From Zygaena filipendulae (lineage: Eukaryota; Arthropoda; Insecta; Lepidoptera; Zygaenidae), in assembly GCA_907165275.2 (NCBI GenBank), contig OU015663.1:3546501-3610500 (forward strand): 64,000 bases of DNA, given 5' to 3'. A program made the position numbers and the translations under genes. The notes below the pieces were generated by a model. The model was given only the letters and a program-made list of their open reading frames with translations, searched no databases and was not told the origin of the DNA. Shown piece by piece: positions 10,798-20,363 of the stretch (the stretch's first letter is position 1; each line of letters begins with the position of its first letter).

Positions 10798-11768
10798 TGT
10801 TACAAAATTGAAAAATTCGTTCAGTATTATAATTATGACTATTAAGGATCAATCCCACAGCTGATTAATGACTTTGATATAGGTAGGTTTTTCATTGACA
10901 AATAAGTTTAAATAATATGTAGATAGGTACCCATTTTATACCTACAAATTCTCTTTGATATCTAGGTATTGGTAAATATTTTGTCTTTTGCCTATCCACA
11001 AAGTATCAGAATATAATGTAGGTACAGTACCTACCTATTATTCAAATACAAATGGTGCCCGAGCAAAACTATTTCAAACCAACGAATATAATAATTTCTA
11101 AAAACTTGAAAAATAAAAGGAAAAATCATAATGGCGTCGTGACACCACGGTCGTGTTCCGTTTCGAGTAATGATCGCCAAGATTCCCGCTCCATTGCGCT
11201 CGGTTCTTAATTTCGAACGCTCCCTTAATGAGATCCACCTTCAACGTATCTGCGTACAATGGAACGTGATGCGTGAAGTTTCTTTTTTTTTTTTCTTTTT
11301 TTCTTTCATACCTAGATTCAAGGGATGCGTCCATTCAGCCTTACTAGGAAAACGTTTAAAAAGATGGAGTCTAAGTAATGATCGTACGTGCATGCGGTTT
11401 GCAGCAAATGTGGCTGCATGAGATGTTTTAATTTTGTTAGTGGATCATTGTGTGCTTAGGTTAGCGTTAGGTGAGCGTTTGCGGGTTAATTTTTAAATTG
11501 CTGCGTTTAAGTATGAATTTATTATGAATGTAACGGTGCCTTGAGGTCATTTCTGCCCTGCATTAATACCTACCTACCCAAATGTTTTTTTCACAAAGGT
11601 CTAGGGTATATAAAAATCATCATAGCACTTTGATCTACACGGTACACTTAACTAAACTAGAGGACCGTAATAAAAATTACTGGCTTGACGATTGTAATAA
11701 AAATTCTACATATTCTGCATGAAAAGTAAGGTATACACTACCTATATCTATAACCAGTTAATAGTTAC
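10798..11768. other. Non-coding stretch
   Basis: Nothing supportable. A T-rich run at 11281-11305 and overlapping short frames on both strands (11098-11421) look like chance. Confidence 0.45.
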
Positions 11769-11772
11769 AATT

Positions 11773-12007
11773 GGACAAAGATAAGCAATAGTGTGTTAAC
11801 CCACATTGGAGAAATTTTGAGTAAATTAAAGTTTTAAATTTATAGCGCCATTTTGTTTCAACATGTTTATGTTCAATAGTTAGTTACATATTTAAACAAT
11901 GTAATGAACTAAACACATAATTAAAAAACGTTCTCTAACTCTCAATAAATCGTTCTGAATCAATAACTTCGTTTAGTGGGTTAACATGTTATTGCTTATC
12001 TGCGTCC
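11773..12007. mobile_element. 235-bp TIR element (MITE)
   Basis: The left end GGACAAAGATAAGCAATAGT continues to GTTAACCCAC. The right end, read in reverse, is GGACGCAGATAAGCAATAAC continuing to GTTAACCCAC, matching at about 28 of 32 positions. AATT flanks both ends and could be a 4-bp target duplication. The interior is AT-rich and non-coding. Superfamily not identified. Confidence 0.65.
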
Positions 12008-12011
12008 AATT

Positions 12012-13217
12012 ATCATCACATCAACGAAAATATGCTAATAAATGGCTAATAGTAAAAAGTAGAGCGTTATCAGTAACATTACAAGCTCTACATACCTAAT
12101 ACAAGTAGTTGCCTATACCTAAAACCAGTTTTGGCAACAAAAATAAAAATCTTGCATTAATTATAAAGTCGGTATTAAGCTTAGAGGTAGGTAATGACTA
12201 CATATTATATATACATAATAATTCTGTAAAAAAATGGGCCTAAATTATAAACCTACCTTACTAACAAAGTACTTACCTACGTGAAACCCGTTTTCCTTTA
12301 TCTTAAACCATTTGCGCATTCATAATCACAAGCTTATACTCTTCGTTTTAAAAGGACAATTTGAAAGAGGCCGTTTCGCCGGCAAAAGACTCGGCTCGCG
12401 GTCTATGAAGAGGCGCATCTACGCTCTCCATTAGAGGCAAGAGGCGGCCTAGAGCTGTGCCCGCCTCGGATGATGATGTAGTGTTCAAGCAACCTTGGGT
12501 AGGAACGTGGTCTGGAATTCAAAAGTGATTCGGAAGTATTAAAATCGTGGTTCTTTGACTGCTAAGATTTATGTACTGTTGCATGCAGAGGTTCCCCGCG
12601 GTTCCAGCGTTGATATCTGAATTATTTCCATCGGGATAAAAAGCTTCCTGTTACTCGAGTATAGTGCAGCTTGATTTCAAATTGTGAATATTTGTTTTAG
12701 ACTCTCTTCAGCAATTCTGGAGATTAAGATTTAATTTAAAAAAAAGAAATATCTTTAATTTATGGCAACTAATGTTATGATACCTACCTATTCGTGGAAA
12801 ATACGATACGCCGATGTTTCAACGGATCATACCTACCTAAAGGTCATTCACCCTCGTAAATGACGAGCGTTACGATAATTTACGTCTTATTTTTTGTTAA
12901 ACTTTTTCCTAAGATTTTTCAGTTGTGATTCTTTTTACGTAAGTGCAGGGTACATTTTTATTCACATATAAGCAGCAGTACCACATCGCTCGTTTAACCC
13001 ACACACTGTATATATATGGGGTTAGGACGTTAGGATATAGTAACATGTAGGTAAATACACACACACAAGTATTTTGCATAGCTTAGCTAACTAATGAGAA
13101 AACTTTAAAACTTCTCCTTTATGTTGTGAAGTGACAAAGCGTGAAGTGTCGTGCCCAAGTTACCATGGAAGTGTGTGCACACACTTATGAGGGAAAACAT
13201 ATAGGTAGGTACAGTGC
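12012..13217. other. Non-coding stretch with Helitron trace
   Basis: A short minus-strand Helitron 3' trace (GGTTCCCCGCGGTTCCAGCG) lies at about 12590-12645. A moderately GC-rich segment at 12368-12475 shows no coding signature. The rest is AT-rich. Confidence 0.4.
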
Positions 13218-13250
13218 GAAATTCACGCGGGCAGAAGCGCGGGAAACAAG
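13218..13250 (+). mobile_element. Helitron-like 3' end trace
   Basis: ATTCACGCGGGCAGAAGCGC then GGGAAACAAG resembles the family 3' hairpin and terminus. Only about 30 bp survive. Confidence 0.35.
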
Positions 13251-13281
13251 TTACAAGTATGGCTGAAAGTTATGAGTCATA

Positions 13282-13518
13282 CGGCCGCACTCAGAGTCGA
13301 CTTTAATGATTACTTAGTTAAGTATAGATATTTAAAACAAAACTGCCGCAATCAGAGACGTTCAGTAAATTAATGTTAGTTGGCATTTAATGAGATGTAA
13401 CTTAATTAGTTAAATGCCAATTAACATTAATTTATTAAACTTGTCTGATTGCGGCAGTTTTGTTTTAAAAATCTATACTTAACTAAGTAATCATTAAAGT
13501 CGACTCTGAGTGCGGCGG
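13282..13518. mobile_element. Palindromic Harbinger-related MITE, copy 2
   Basis: Exactly the same length (237 bp) and nearly the same sequence as the copy at 10558. Ends are CGGCCGCACTCAGAGTCGAC and GTCGACTCTGAGTGCGGCGG. The flanking triplet is ATA on both sides rather than the TAA/TTA usual for PIF/Harbinger. The two copies lie only 2.5 kb apart. Confidence 0.8.
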
Positions 13519-13734
13519 ATAGAGACATTACAATATGTACCTAGAACGATTAAGAAGAACTCCGTTTGAAATTGAAACTTCAAACAATAGGCTATTGCTA
13601 ATAACACGCGGTGACGCGACATTTCGACTCAACATAATATCTCCGTTATTTTTTACTTACGTAAAAAAAACTTGTCTAATATTTTTTATAAATTTAGTCA
13701 AATAGCCTATTGAATAGGCTCGATTTATGGTATA

Positions 13735-13869
13735 CCTATATTAAACACCCAGACTCGGAGTAAACACTAATATTGACATAAATATTTACCCCGATGCGGG
13801 AATCGAGCCCGCGACACCTGGCGTAGCAGTCAGCAATTACCTATAACCGCTGCACCACCGGTGCTGTCA
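13735..13869 (-). mobile_element. tRNA-derived SINE
   Basis: On the minus strand the sequence opens like a tRNA. TGGTGCAGCGG fits an RNA polymerase III A box, and GGCTCGATTCC, about 45 nt later, fits a B box. A non-tRNA body containing GAGTCTGGGTGTTTAATA follows. It cannot be a functional tRNA because no complete cloverleaf 3' half or acceptor pairing follows. Lepidopteran SINEs have this arrangement. Confidence 0.65.
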
Positions 13870-14164
13870 AAGATGCAAAATCAGTTTTGATTAGGTAATT
13901 AGAATTGGTTTTCAGCAGTTTTGAAGCTGCGCTGATTAATGTCAATCTATATAATACCGACGCAGTATTTGTATTCATAGTTACCTACTCGAATACTTAC
14001 GGTACTCATATATCCCCCCAGTCGACATCCGGTGTCCGTCGCCCACCGGATCCGTCCACCTTTTTGTACTTAAACTTAATTCCATTGACAATAAAACACT
14101 TGCATGTGTGGAAGTCTGTCTGTCTATCCGTGGGACACGAGCCCGCGCGCCGTGACGGCCCGCC

Positions 14165-14270
14165 ATTGGCCAGCCTCACTTCCGTTTCCTGAAGTCACGG
14201 CAATTACATTGTTAAGGTTGGTACACCTGTATACGCGGGCATATAAAGATCACTCTTTTATTGTACAGTT
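14165..14270 (+). promoter_or_regulatory. Candidate CCAAT-TATA-Inr promoter
   Basis: Inverted CCAAT (ATTGG at 14165), a TATAAA at 14242 and an initiator-like TACAGTT with its A at 14267 occur in order, downstream of a GC-rich block (14125-14170). The TATA-to-start distance of 25 nt is slightly short. No coding exon is evident downstream, so any product would be non-coding or spliced to a distant exon. Confidence 0.25.
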
Positions 14271-14289
14271 ATTTTGCACAATTGACTTT

Positions 14290-15884
14290 AATTACAGGCT
14301 TTTTTGCATGTGAGAATTAATTATATGTTGATTTTACTTTATTTGACAATATACGGCCACCTAGCATTTTTAGAACGAAGTTCTTTATCGCGCGGTACGG
14401 CTGGGAGTTAAAGTTCATTTTTCGTCACGGCGTCATACGGCTACTATACGGAAAAACAAAGCAACTGTAATTTTTTTCGAAATTAGTTTTTTGTATTGTT
14501 GCCATTTTTCACGTATAACTGACATAACAAACTCAGTCAAATATGGAAAAAACTTCATTCTAACCAAGTGTTCCACGACCCTCACGCATTTTTAGTAAGT
14601 AGGTAAGTACAAAAATGACAAAGACTTTTTCGGGAGAAATAATTAATTAAAACATATATTACAAAAGCCGACTTTTTTAAAAAGGAAACCTCTTTTCTCG
14701 GTTTTACATCCAATACATCTTCATCATTTTTCTGTCCTATGCCAATTAAATATAATTGAGCAACTCTCTGCTAATAATAAATCAGGGAATTATAACATTA
14801 GCAAGTTTGAATATAAATAACTGAGATCAAACTTCAAAAATGCAAAAAAGATAAAACATAAAAGAAAATTGCATAATAATAATAATGAGCATTTACTAAA
14901 ATTCTAAGTAGGGTAACAATGCGTCTTTTAACCGCGCGGAATGTCGTAGCACAGGGGTGGATATTCAGCCAGGTGCTAGACTAGGACAGATGGCTGGTGA
15001 CTTACCGGCTTGTTAAATAAGAAAGTGTGTACAGAATACAATTACCGCTATTTAAAAAAAAACTGCATGTCAAACCTGGTCAAAGTTTGTAACCTGTTTG
15101 TACAGCTTTACTACCTACATTAGTAAATATAAATATAATTATTTTATTTTAATTTATTTCGGAAATCAACAAGTTCATAATATTATATATACATAACATT
15201 AATATTATATAATATGTACATACCATTAATACATAAATATTGTCCCAAAACCGTTCCATATATATATTAACTAACCGTACCTAATAACTTTCAATGTCTG
15301 TTCTCATAAGAAATAGAAGTAAAACACATTCACTTAAATATATAAACTAAATAAGTATAAATTTTGTCGTTGATACATGTATACGCCACAACAAAAAATG
15401 TATTTGATTTGTCGTTAAAATAGTATTTAAAATATATCTCAGAATAATTGATATCGGTCCTAATATTATTACCTACTTATAACTTTATTTAATCTGATTT
15501 TATAACTAAGAATCTCAGATAATATTAGACATACTCATATTCATAACAGAATGTATGTTATTAGATATGAATACATATTTTCCATTAAAAAATATATAAA
15601 CTTTTTAATTGAGTCTTAATGTTAAGAAAAATTTTACTTGGTTGCAAATTTTAATTGAAATATAAAATCTTCTTTTGGAAGCTTTTAAAAGCTCAACCAA
15701 AAATCTCATCTGAACATTCACCTTAATTTTATTTACTTATAACAATATCAGATAATATAATTAATATTCCTACAAAGTACAATATACCTACATCAGTAAG
15801 AAAGAGAAATGCTTTTTCAAACACCCGTGACGAATCAGTATGGCGGCGCGCTATGCATCTTAATGTAAGTAAATAAAAAATAAT
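14290..15884. other. AT-rich stretch, no gene seen
   Basis: Long AT-rich DNA, especially 15130-15640. No coding exon, RNA gene or bounded repeat could be supported. Confidence 0.45.
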
Positions 15885-16040
15885 AATCGGCAGAAGCAAC
15901 CAGCGAGGGGCGCGGGCGCCGGTCGCGTGTCCCGCCAGGTGTGCGCCCATGGTCCCCCTACTCGCTGTCATCTCTCCACGCCACTACATAATCTGGGGGC
16001 ACGGCAGTGCCCCCGCCAAGTCGAGCAACAAAAGCGGCAC
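15885..16040. other. GC-rich patch
   Basis: A local block with GGGGCGCGGGCGCCGGTCGC and similar. Short frames on both strands across it carry no recognisable domain. Confidence 0.3.
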
Positions 16041-16382
16041 GGCCGTACTATCCTTTTCTCGAAGCAATTCAGGCCATTTTCGACCCCCTATAACTTCGTT
16101 GTGGATAAAACTAGAAGCCTGAATTTTTAGTAAACAAGCAGGTATTGTATAAAGACGGTATAATTTAAATTTCAATCGATTTGAACCAGTAGTTTAAGAA
16201 TTATAACTAGTCAAAGTTCCTTAATTTTGTAGGTCACTCACTCACTCACTGACCGATCATCAAAACTCTAAGGCACTTCTAGCAGACATAGAAGTTTGAA
16301 ATTTAGAATACAATTAGTGTTTATTGTATAAATCAAGGAAAAATTAAAATATTTTGCAATTTCGGTCCAGTTTTCTAGATAC

Positions 16383-16570
16383 ACCAACTGCATAAATAAC
16401 TTTGTAATCCCATATAGATGTATGGAATTACAAAGTTATATATGCAGTTATATGTACCAACTGCACAAATAACTTTGTAATCCCATATAAATGTATGGAA
16501 TTACAAAGTTATATATGCAGTTATATGTACCAACTGCACAAATAACTTTGTAATCCCATATAAATATATG
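16383..16570. repeat. Tandem array of 73-bp hairpin units
   Basis: Units start at 16383, 16456 and 16529, each opening with ACCAACTGCA. Period is exactly 73 bp. Within each full unit, ATAACTTTGTAATCCCATA pairs with TATGGAATTACAAAGTTAT, giving a 26/29-bp stem. The third unit is cut short at 16570, immediately before a Helitron-like 3' terminus, which indicates that the Helitron interrupted the array. Confidence 0.85.
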
Positions 16571-16573
16571 AGA

Positions 16574-16840
16574 CTAGCTGTTCCCCGCGGTTTCACCCGC
16601 GTTAATTTCGAAGATCCCGCGGGAATTCAGAGATGCAAAGTAGTTAGTACCCTATATCCCTAGGTTTTCTTTACCCCTGACAACGTGCATGCAAAATTTC
16701 ATGAGATTTCACCAGCGTTAATTTCGGAGATCCTTCGGGAATTCCGAGATAAAATTACCCTAATCTGAATGCTCCAACGATTTTCAAGAAATTTTGTATA
16801 CAGGGGATTTCGGGGGCCATAAATCGATCTAGCTAGGATT
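16574..16840 (-). mobile_element. Helitron-like element, CTAG end intact
   Basis: The plus-strand text starts CTAGCTGTTCCCCGCGGTTT, the reverse complement of the family 3' terminus. It contains two partial copies of the core (ATTTCATGAGATTTCACC starts the second). The 5' end is not clear. Confidence 0.6.
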
Positions 16841-16849
16841 CATTTCTGG

Positions 16850-17003
16850 AATTCCCGCGCGAACTCTGATATCAACGCGGGTGAATTAATTATTGCATAC
16901 TACACGTCAAGGGTACAGGAAAGGTCATAGGGTAGTACTTTTATCTCAGAATACCCGCGGGATCTCCGAAATTAACGTGGGTTAAACCGCGGTTAACAGC
17001 TAT
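16850..17003 (+). mobile_element. Helitron-like element, inverted partner
   Basis: The same family in the opposite orientation to the preceding copy, ending GTTAAACCGCGGTTAACAG then CTATT, a mutated terminus. A CCGAGCGAAGCTCGG hairpin follows at 17012-17026, which looks like a second type of short-repeat 3' end. Confidence 0.5.
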
Positions 17004-17257
17004 TTAAGCCGAGCGAAGCTCGGTTGCCCAGATATTAATAAATAATAATAATAAGTGTAGCTAGTTACCTACCTAGATATAAAGTGTAGATACATAGTTA
17101 CCTAGACATAATTATGTTCAAAGGTACAATGGTCAACGGAATGAAAAAGCAAGAATGGGGCATGTGTTTATATTATAAAGTTGTACCAAAATCTTTCAAG
17201 TTATTAAAGTAGACTAAATTGCTCCAAGGAGGAAGACCATTTACAAAAAGAAATGAG

Positions 17258-17828
17258 ATCCCATCAAAAACAAACTTGTAAAAAAGTCCCAAGTCTCGCA
17301 ACTCAGTTCTTCTACAGTAAAAAGTTGTGAGATCAATGTAATACCAAGTCGGTTAATTTATTCAGTGCCTACTTAAGGGTCTTTCTGTCTAAAGTTATCA
17401 TGTTATAAGCTAATCTAATAACATTTTATAGTGACCATATCAAATTTAAAAATCTTTTATGTTTTAAATAGATTGATTGGCTTGGCGATTATGTGAAAAC
17501 ACAATGTATCTCACAAGTAATACATATTATAATTAAATTAGATTGTTTAGAACCATAATTATGTATTGCATGTGAGATATATTGTGTTTTCACGTGATCG
17601 CCAAGCCAATCAATCTATTTAAAACATGAAAGATTTTTAAATTTGATATGGTCACTATAAAATGTTATTAGATTAGCTTATAACATGATAACTTTAGACA
17701 GAAAGACCCTTAAGTAGGCACTGAATAAATTAACCGACTTGGTATTACATTGATCTCACAACTTTTTACTGTAGAAGAACTGAGTTGCGAGACTTGGGAC
17801 TTTTTTACAAGTTTGTTTTTGATGGGAT
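17258..17828. mobile_element. 571-bp foldback element
   Basis: The ends are ATCCCATCAAAAACAAACTT and its exact reverse complement. The two arms (about 270 bp each, to about 17532 and from about 17551) stay nearly identical through to a small AT-rich loop. No convincing target duplication or coding sequence was found, so it is a foldback of unassigned class. It lies in a non-coding region running from 17004 to 18180. Confidence 0.75.
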
Positions 17829-18179
17829 AATACTTATTATTACAAACCTCCTTATTATTTCTTGTTTTAATTGTGCTCCAACTTGCCTTTTACTCCTTTT
17901 GTTCGCGTTTAATGGCGTTTATTGTTTTGTTTTTTAAATGCGTACGCGTGCCGGCTGCGTCTGCAAGATCTAGTGCTGTGGCAGCCATTTTTTTAAATTA
18001 ATAAATATATGAATGTTAAATCTTATTTTTCACAAAATAATATTGCCGACACTTAATGGATGTTGATTAGGCACCTAATCTTCTGTTTATAATTAAAATA
18101 ACTATATTGAATTTATTTAATTTTGACATAAAATTTAAATGTAATTTTTAATGAGAAAATTAATATCTATCTATCTATC

Positions 18180-18290
18180 TATTCCCCGCGGTTTCATGCG
18201 CGTTAATTTCGGAGTTCCCGCAGGAATTCCGTTATAAAAGTTTTCCATATCTACCCCTGATAAGCTGCGAAAAAGGTTACAGAAAAACTG
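18180..18290 (-). mobile_element. Helitron-like 3' part
   Basis: CCCCGCGGTTTCATGCGCGT opens the minus-strand copy, followed by the AATTTCGGAGTTCCCGCAGG core. It adjoins a (CTAT)n run at 18166-18181 rather than CTAG. Confidence 0.5.
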
Positions 18291-19049
18291 AGTCACTTTA
18301 ATATTTATAATATTAATAGGGATTAAAAAAAATGTTCATCTCTGTCATTTTCAGATAGGTAGGTAGGTAGGTATGTACCTACATATTTGTGAACTCTACA
18401 AAAATATCTCAAGGAACCCAAATTAATTACTTATAGTGTACCTAAAGATATTGGTTTTTAAGCATTCCAAGTAGGGAACTATCAATTACGCTAAGTTTTA
18501 GTTAGTTGTGTCCCAAGATCGCAAGAAGTTAAATTAGTTAAATTGTGACGACACCGCAGTATGCAATCAGCAAGTTCGATACCTACTAGACAAGACGTAC
18601 CACATACCTACCTACCTACCTACTTGTTTTGGTGGGGAAACCTTGCAACAGCTTGATTAAAATTTACTTATATTATATTTCGAAAGAGGCCTGTGACATG
18701 AGTAACCTAATTGAAATAAAATAAATGTATTTTTCATAAAAAAATGTCCAAGTAGGTACTGTTCAAGTACTGACGTGTTGGAGTAAACATAACCGAAATG
18801 TAATTTAACATACAAAAATTAGTTGAGTTAGATTTGTCATGTAAATTACACCCACTATTAATAAATTATAAAATAGATAAGTTTGCTCAGTTTTCTGGAC
18901 TGTATCTACAGTCGACGCCAGATGGCCCGGTGTGGAGTTTCTTCCCCGTTCTTATTTGTCCGTCTGTCTGTCCACACAGATCTCTCTGCGTTTAGTAAAA
19001 TAAAGAGTTATTTTTTTAATTGAATTCGAAAGTGATTCAATAACAGATG
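18291..19049. other. Non-coding stretch with GTAGGTA runs
   Basis: It contains (TAGG)n at 18355-18373 and (CCTA)n at 18606-18622, the longest examples of the tetranucleotide scattered through the window. No gene seen. Confidence 0.45.
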
Positions 19050-19445
19050 TAGGGGAGACCGGGTACAAAAGTAACGGCGGGTCGAAAGTAACAAATGCCC
19101 TGTAAGTTTATCCAGTAGCCAAATACCATTTCGCTGCCGTCAAGGTGATAGCCGGTGGCCCCCCCCTCACTTGAATTCAGTCGTAACGCGCGTCACGTGC
19201 TGTTAGGTTGTGTGAGAGGACGATACGTGGTTTCACACATCAAAAGTAAGTTTTTTGGCAATTTTTTATTTTTGTTTTACGCAGTCATAAAAACATGACA
19301 CTTATCTGAATATTTGCATATTAAATTCTTGATTAGAGTGATTATACAGTGTTTTAATTCGTTTTCGTCTAGCACGTTTCATTTTTATGTAATCTTTCAT
19401 GTTTTAACAAAAAATTGGTCGGGTACAAAAGTAACATAGCCCTAT

Positions 19446-19477
19446 GGGTACACAAGTAACATGTTACTTTTGTCCCC
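19446..19477. repeat. Internal palindrome of Tigger terminal motif
   Basis: GGGTACACAAGTAACA is followed by TGTTACTTTTGTCCCC, a 32-bp near-perfect palindrome centred on AACATGTT with two mismatched pairs. The half-site equals the terminal repeat motif. The other Tigger derivative has the same centre at 9303-9310. Confidence 0.75.
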
Positions 19478-19526
19478 GTATTTATTTACTTATGTGATAA
19501 TTTAATGTGTGTTTTTATTTGAACAG

Positions 19527-19890
19527 CATGCATTCCGCGACAACGTAAAATAGCTACCACAGGAGGAACTACCGACATGGAAGTGTACCGTAAAGCGGCT
19601 GAAAATAATTTCAATGATGGTACAAAAATTAGAGCCCTGGCAAAAAATATGATGTTTGTCATGTAGCATTATACAGATAAATAATAAAATTAAAAGCAGG
19701 AAATACTAGCGCAGTTGTGGGCTACCTTTGCGTCAACCGTGTTTTTACTATTGATGAGGAAAAAAATCTTCAGGACTATTTTAATCAAATGTTCTGGAGT
19801 TTATTTTGGGTTATCTCCATCTGAAGTACGTAAACTAACATACGAGTTGGCAAAAAATGGAAAAAAAATCCTGAAAGTGGCCAAATATTG
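19527..19890 (+). pseudogene. Decayed Tigger transposase N-terminus
   Basis: A plausible leader donor (GTAAGT at 19246) and acceptor (TTTTTATTTGAACAG, ending 19526) bracket an intron. The exon reads PRQRKIATTGG.. then an HTH-psq-like segment (YRKAAENNFNDG..IRALAK), followed after frameshifts by FTIDEEKNLQDYFNQ and SPSEVRKLTYELAKNG, the CENP-B-type N-terminal pattern also seen at 8935-9222. At least two frameshifts or stops break it, and sequence similarity ends before any catalytic domain. Confidence 0.65.
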
Positions 19891-20363
19891 AATACCTAGT
19901 CTAACTAGAGAAAAATTATTATCATATATCATATATCTCATTACTTAATCTAAGAATAATTTCTATTGTTTTTTATTTTCTTAAATTGTTTTTTTGAGCA
20001 CTTAAAATGCAAATCTTTTTTTTTTGTTATCAATACTAAGTGTTTAATAAATAGTTTGTTGATTTAATATCTGATATTATATTCATTACAATCCTAATCC
20101 ATAACGAAATCCTGTACTGTTACTTTCGACCCACAACGTGTTACTTTCGGCCTCGCTACGTGGTCGAAAGTAACAAATGACGAATTTTTTTAAAGTCTCT
20201 GTGATTCACACAAAATACACAATAACAAGATAAATCATGACACTAATGTAATTAACATGAATGGAATTTATTTAAGGCCATATTAATTTCAGAAAAATAA
20301 CAACACCTAACCAGGAATCAAAGCCAAAGTACAAAGTGTTACTTTTGTACCCGGTCTCCCCTA

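Larger units (their letters stand above)
19052..20361 (+). mobile_element. Second pogo/Tigger-type derivative
   Basis: The 1,310-bp element has perfect 24-bp terminal inverted repeats beginning GGGGAGACCGGGTACAAAAG and a TA duplication on both sides. Terminal-motif copies (GTCGAAAGTAACA or GTACAAAAGTAACA types) recur at about 19081, 19419, 19446-19477, 20117, 20140 and 20160. It encodes a decayed N-terminal transposase segment and no DDE domain, so it is non-autonomous. Confidence 0.8.

Noticed and set aside
13735..13869. Functional tRNA gene on the minus strand
   Set aside because: A and B boxes are present, but the sequence runs on into a SINE body and lacks tRNA acceptor pairing.
18355..18373. 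Interstitial telomere repeat
   Set aside because: The unit is TAGG (4 bp), not the insect TTAGG (5 bp).
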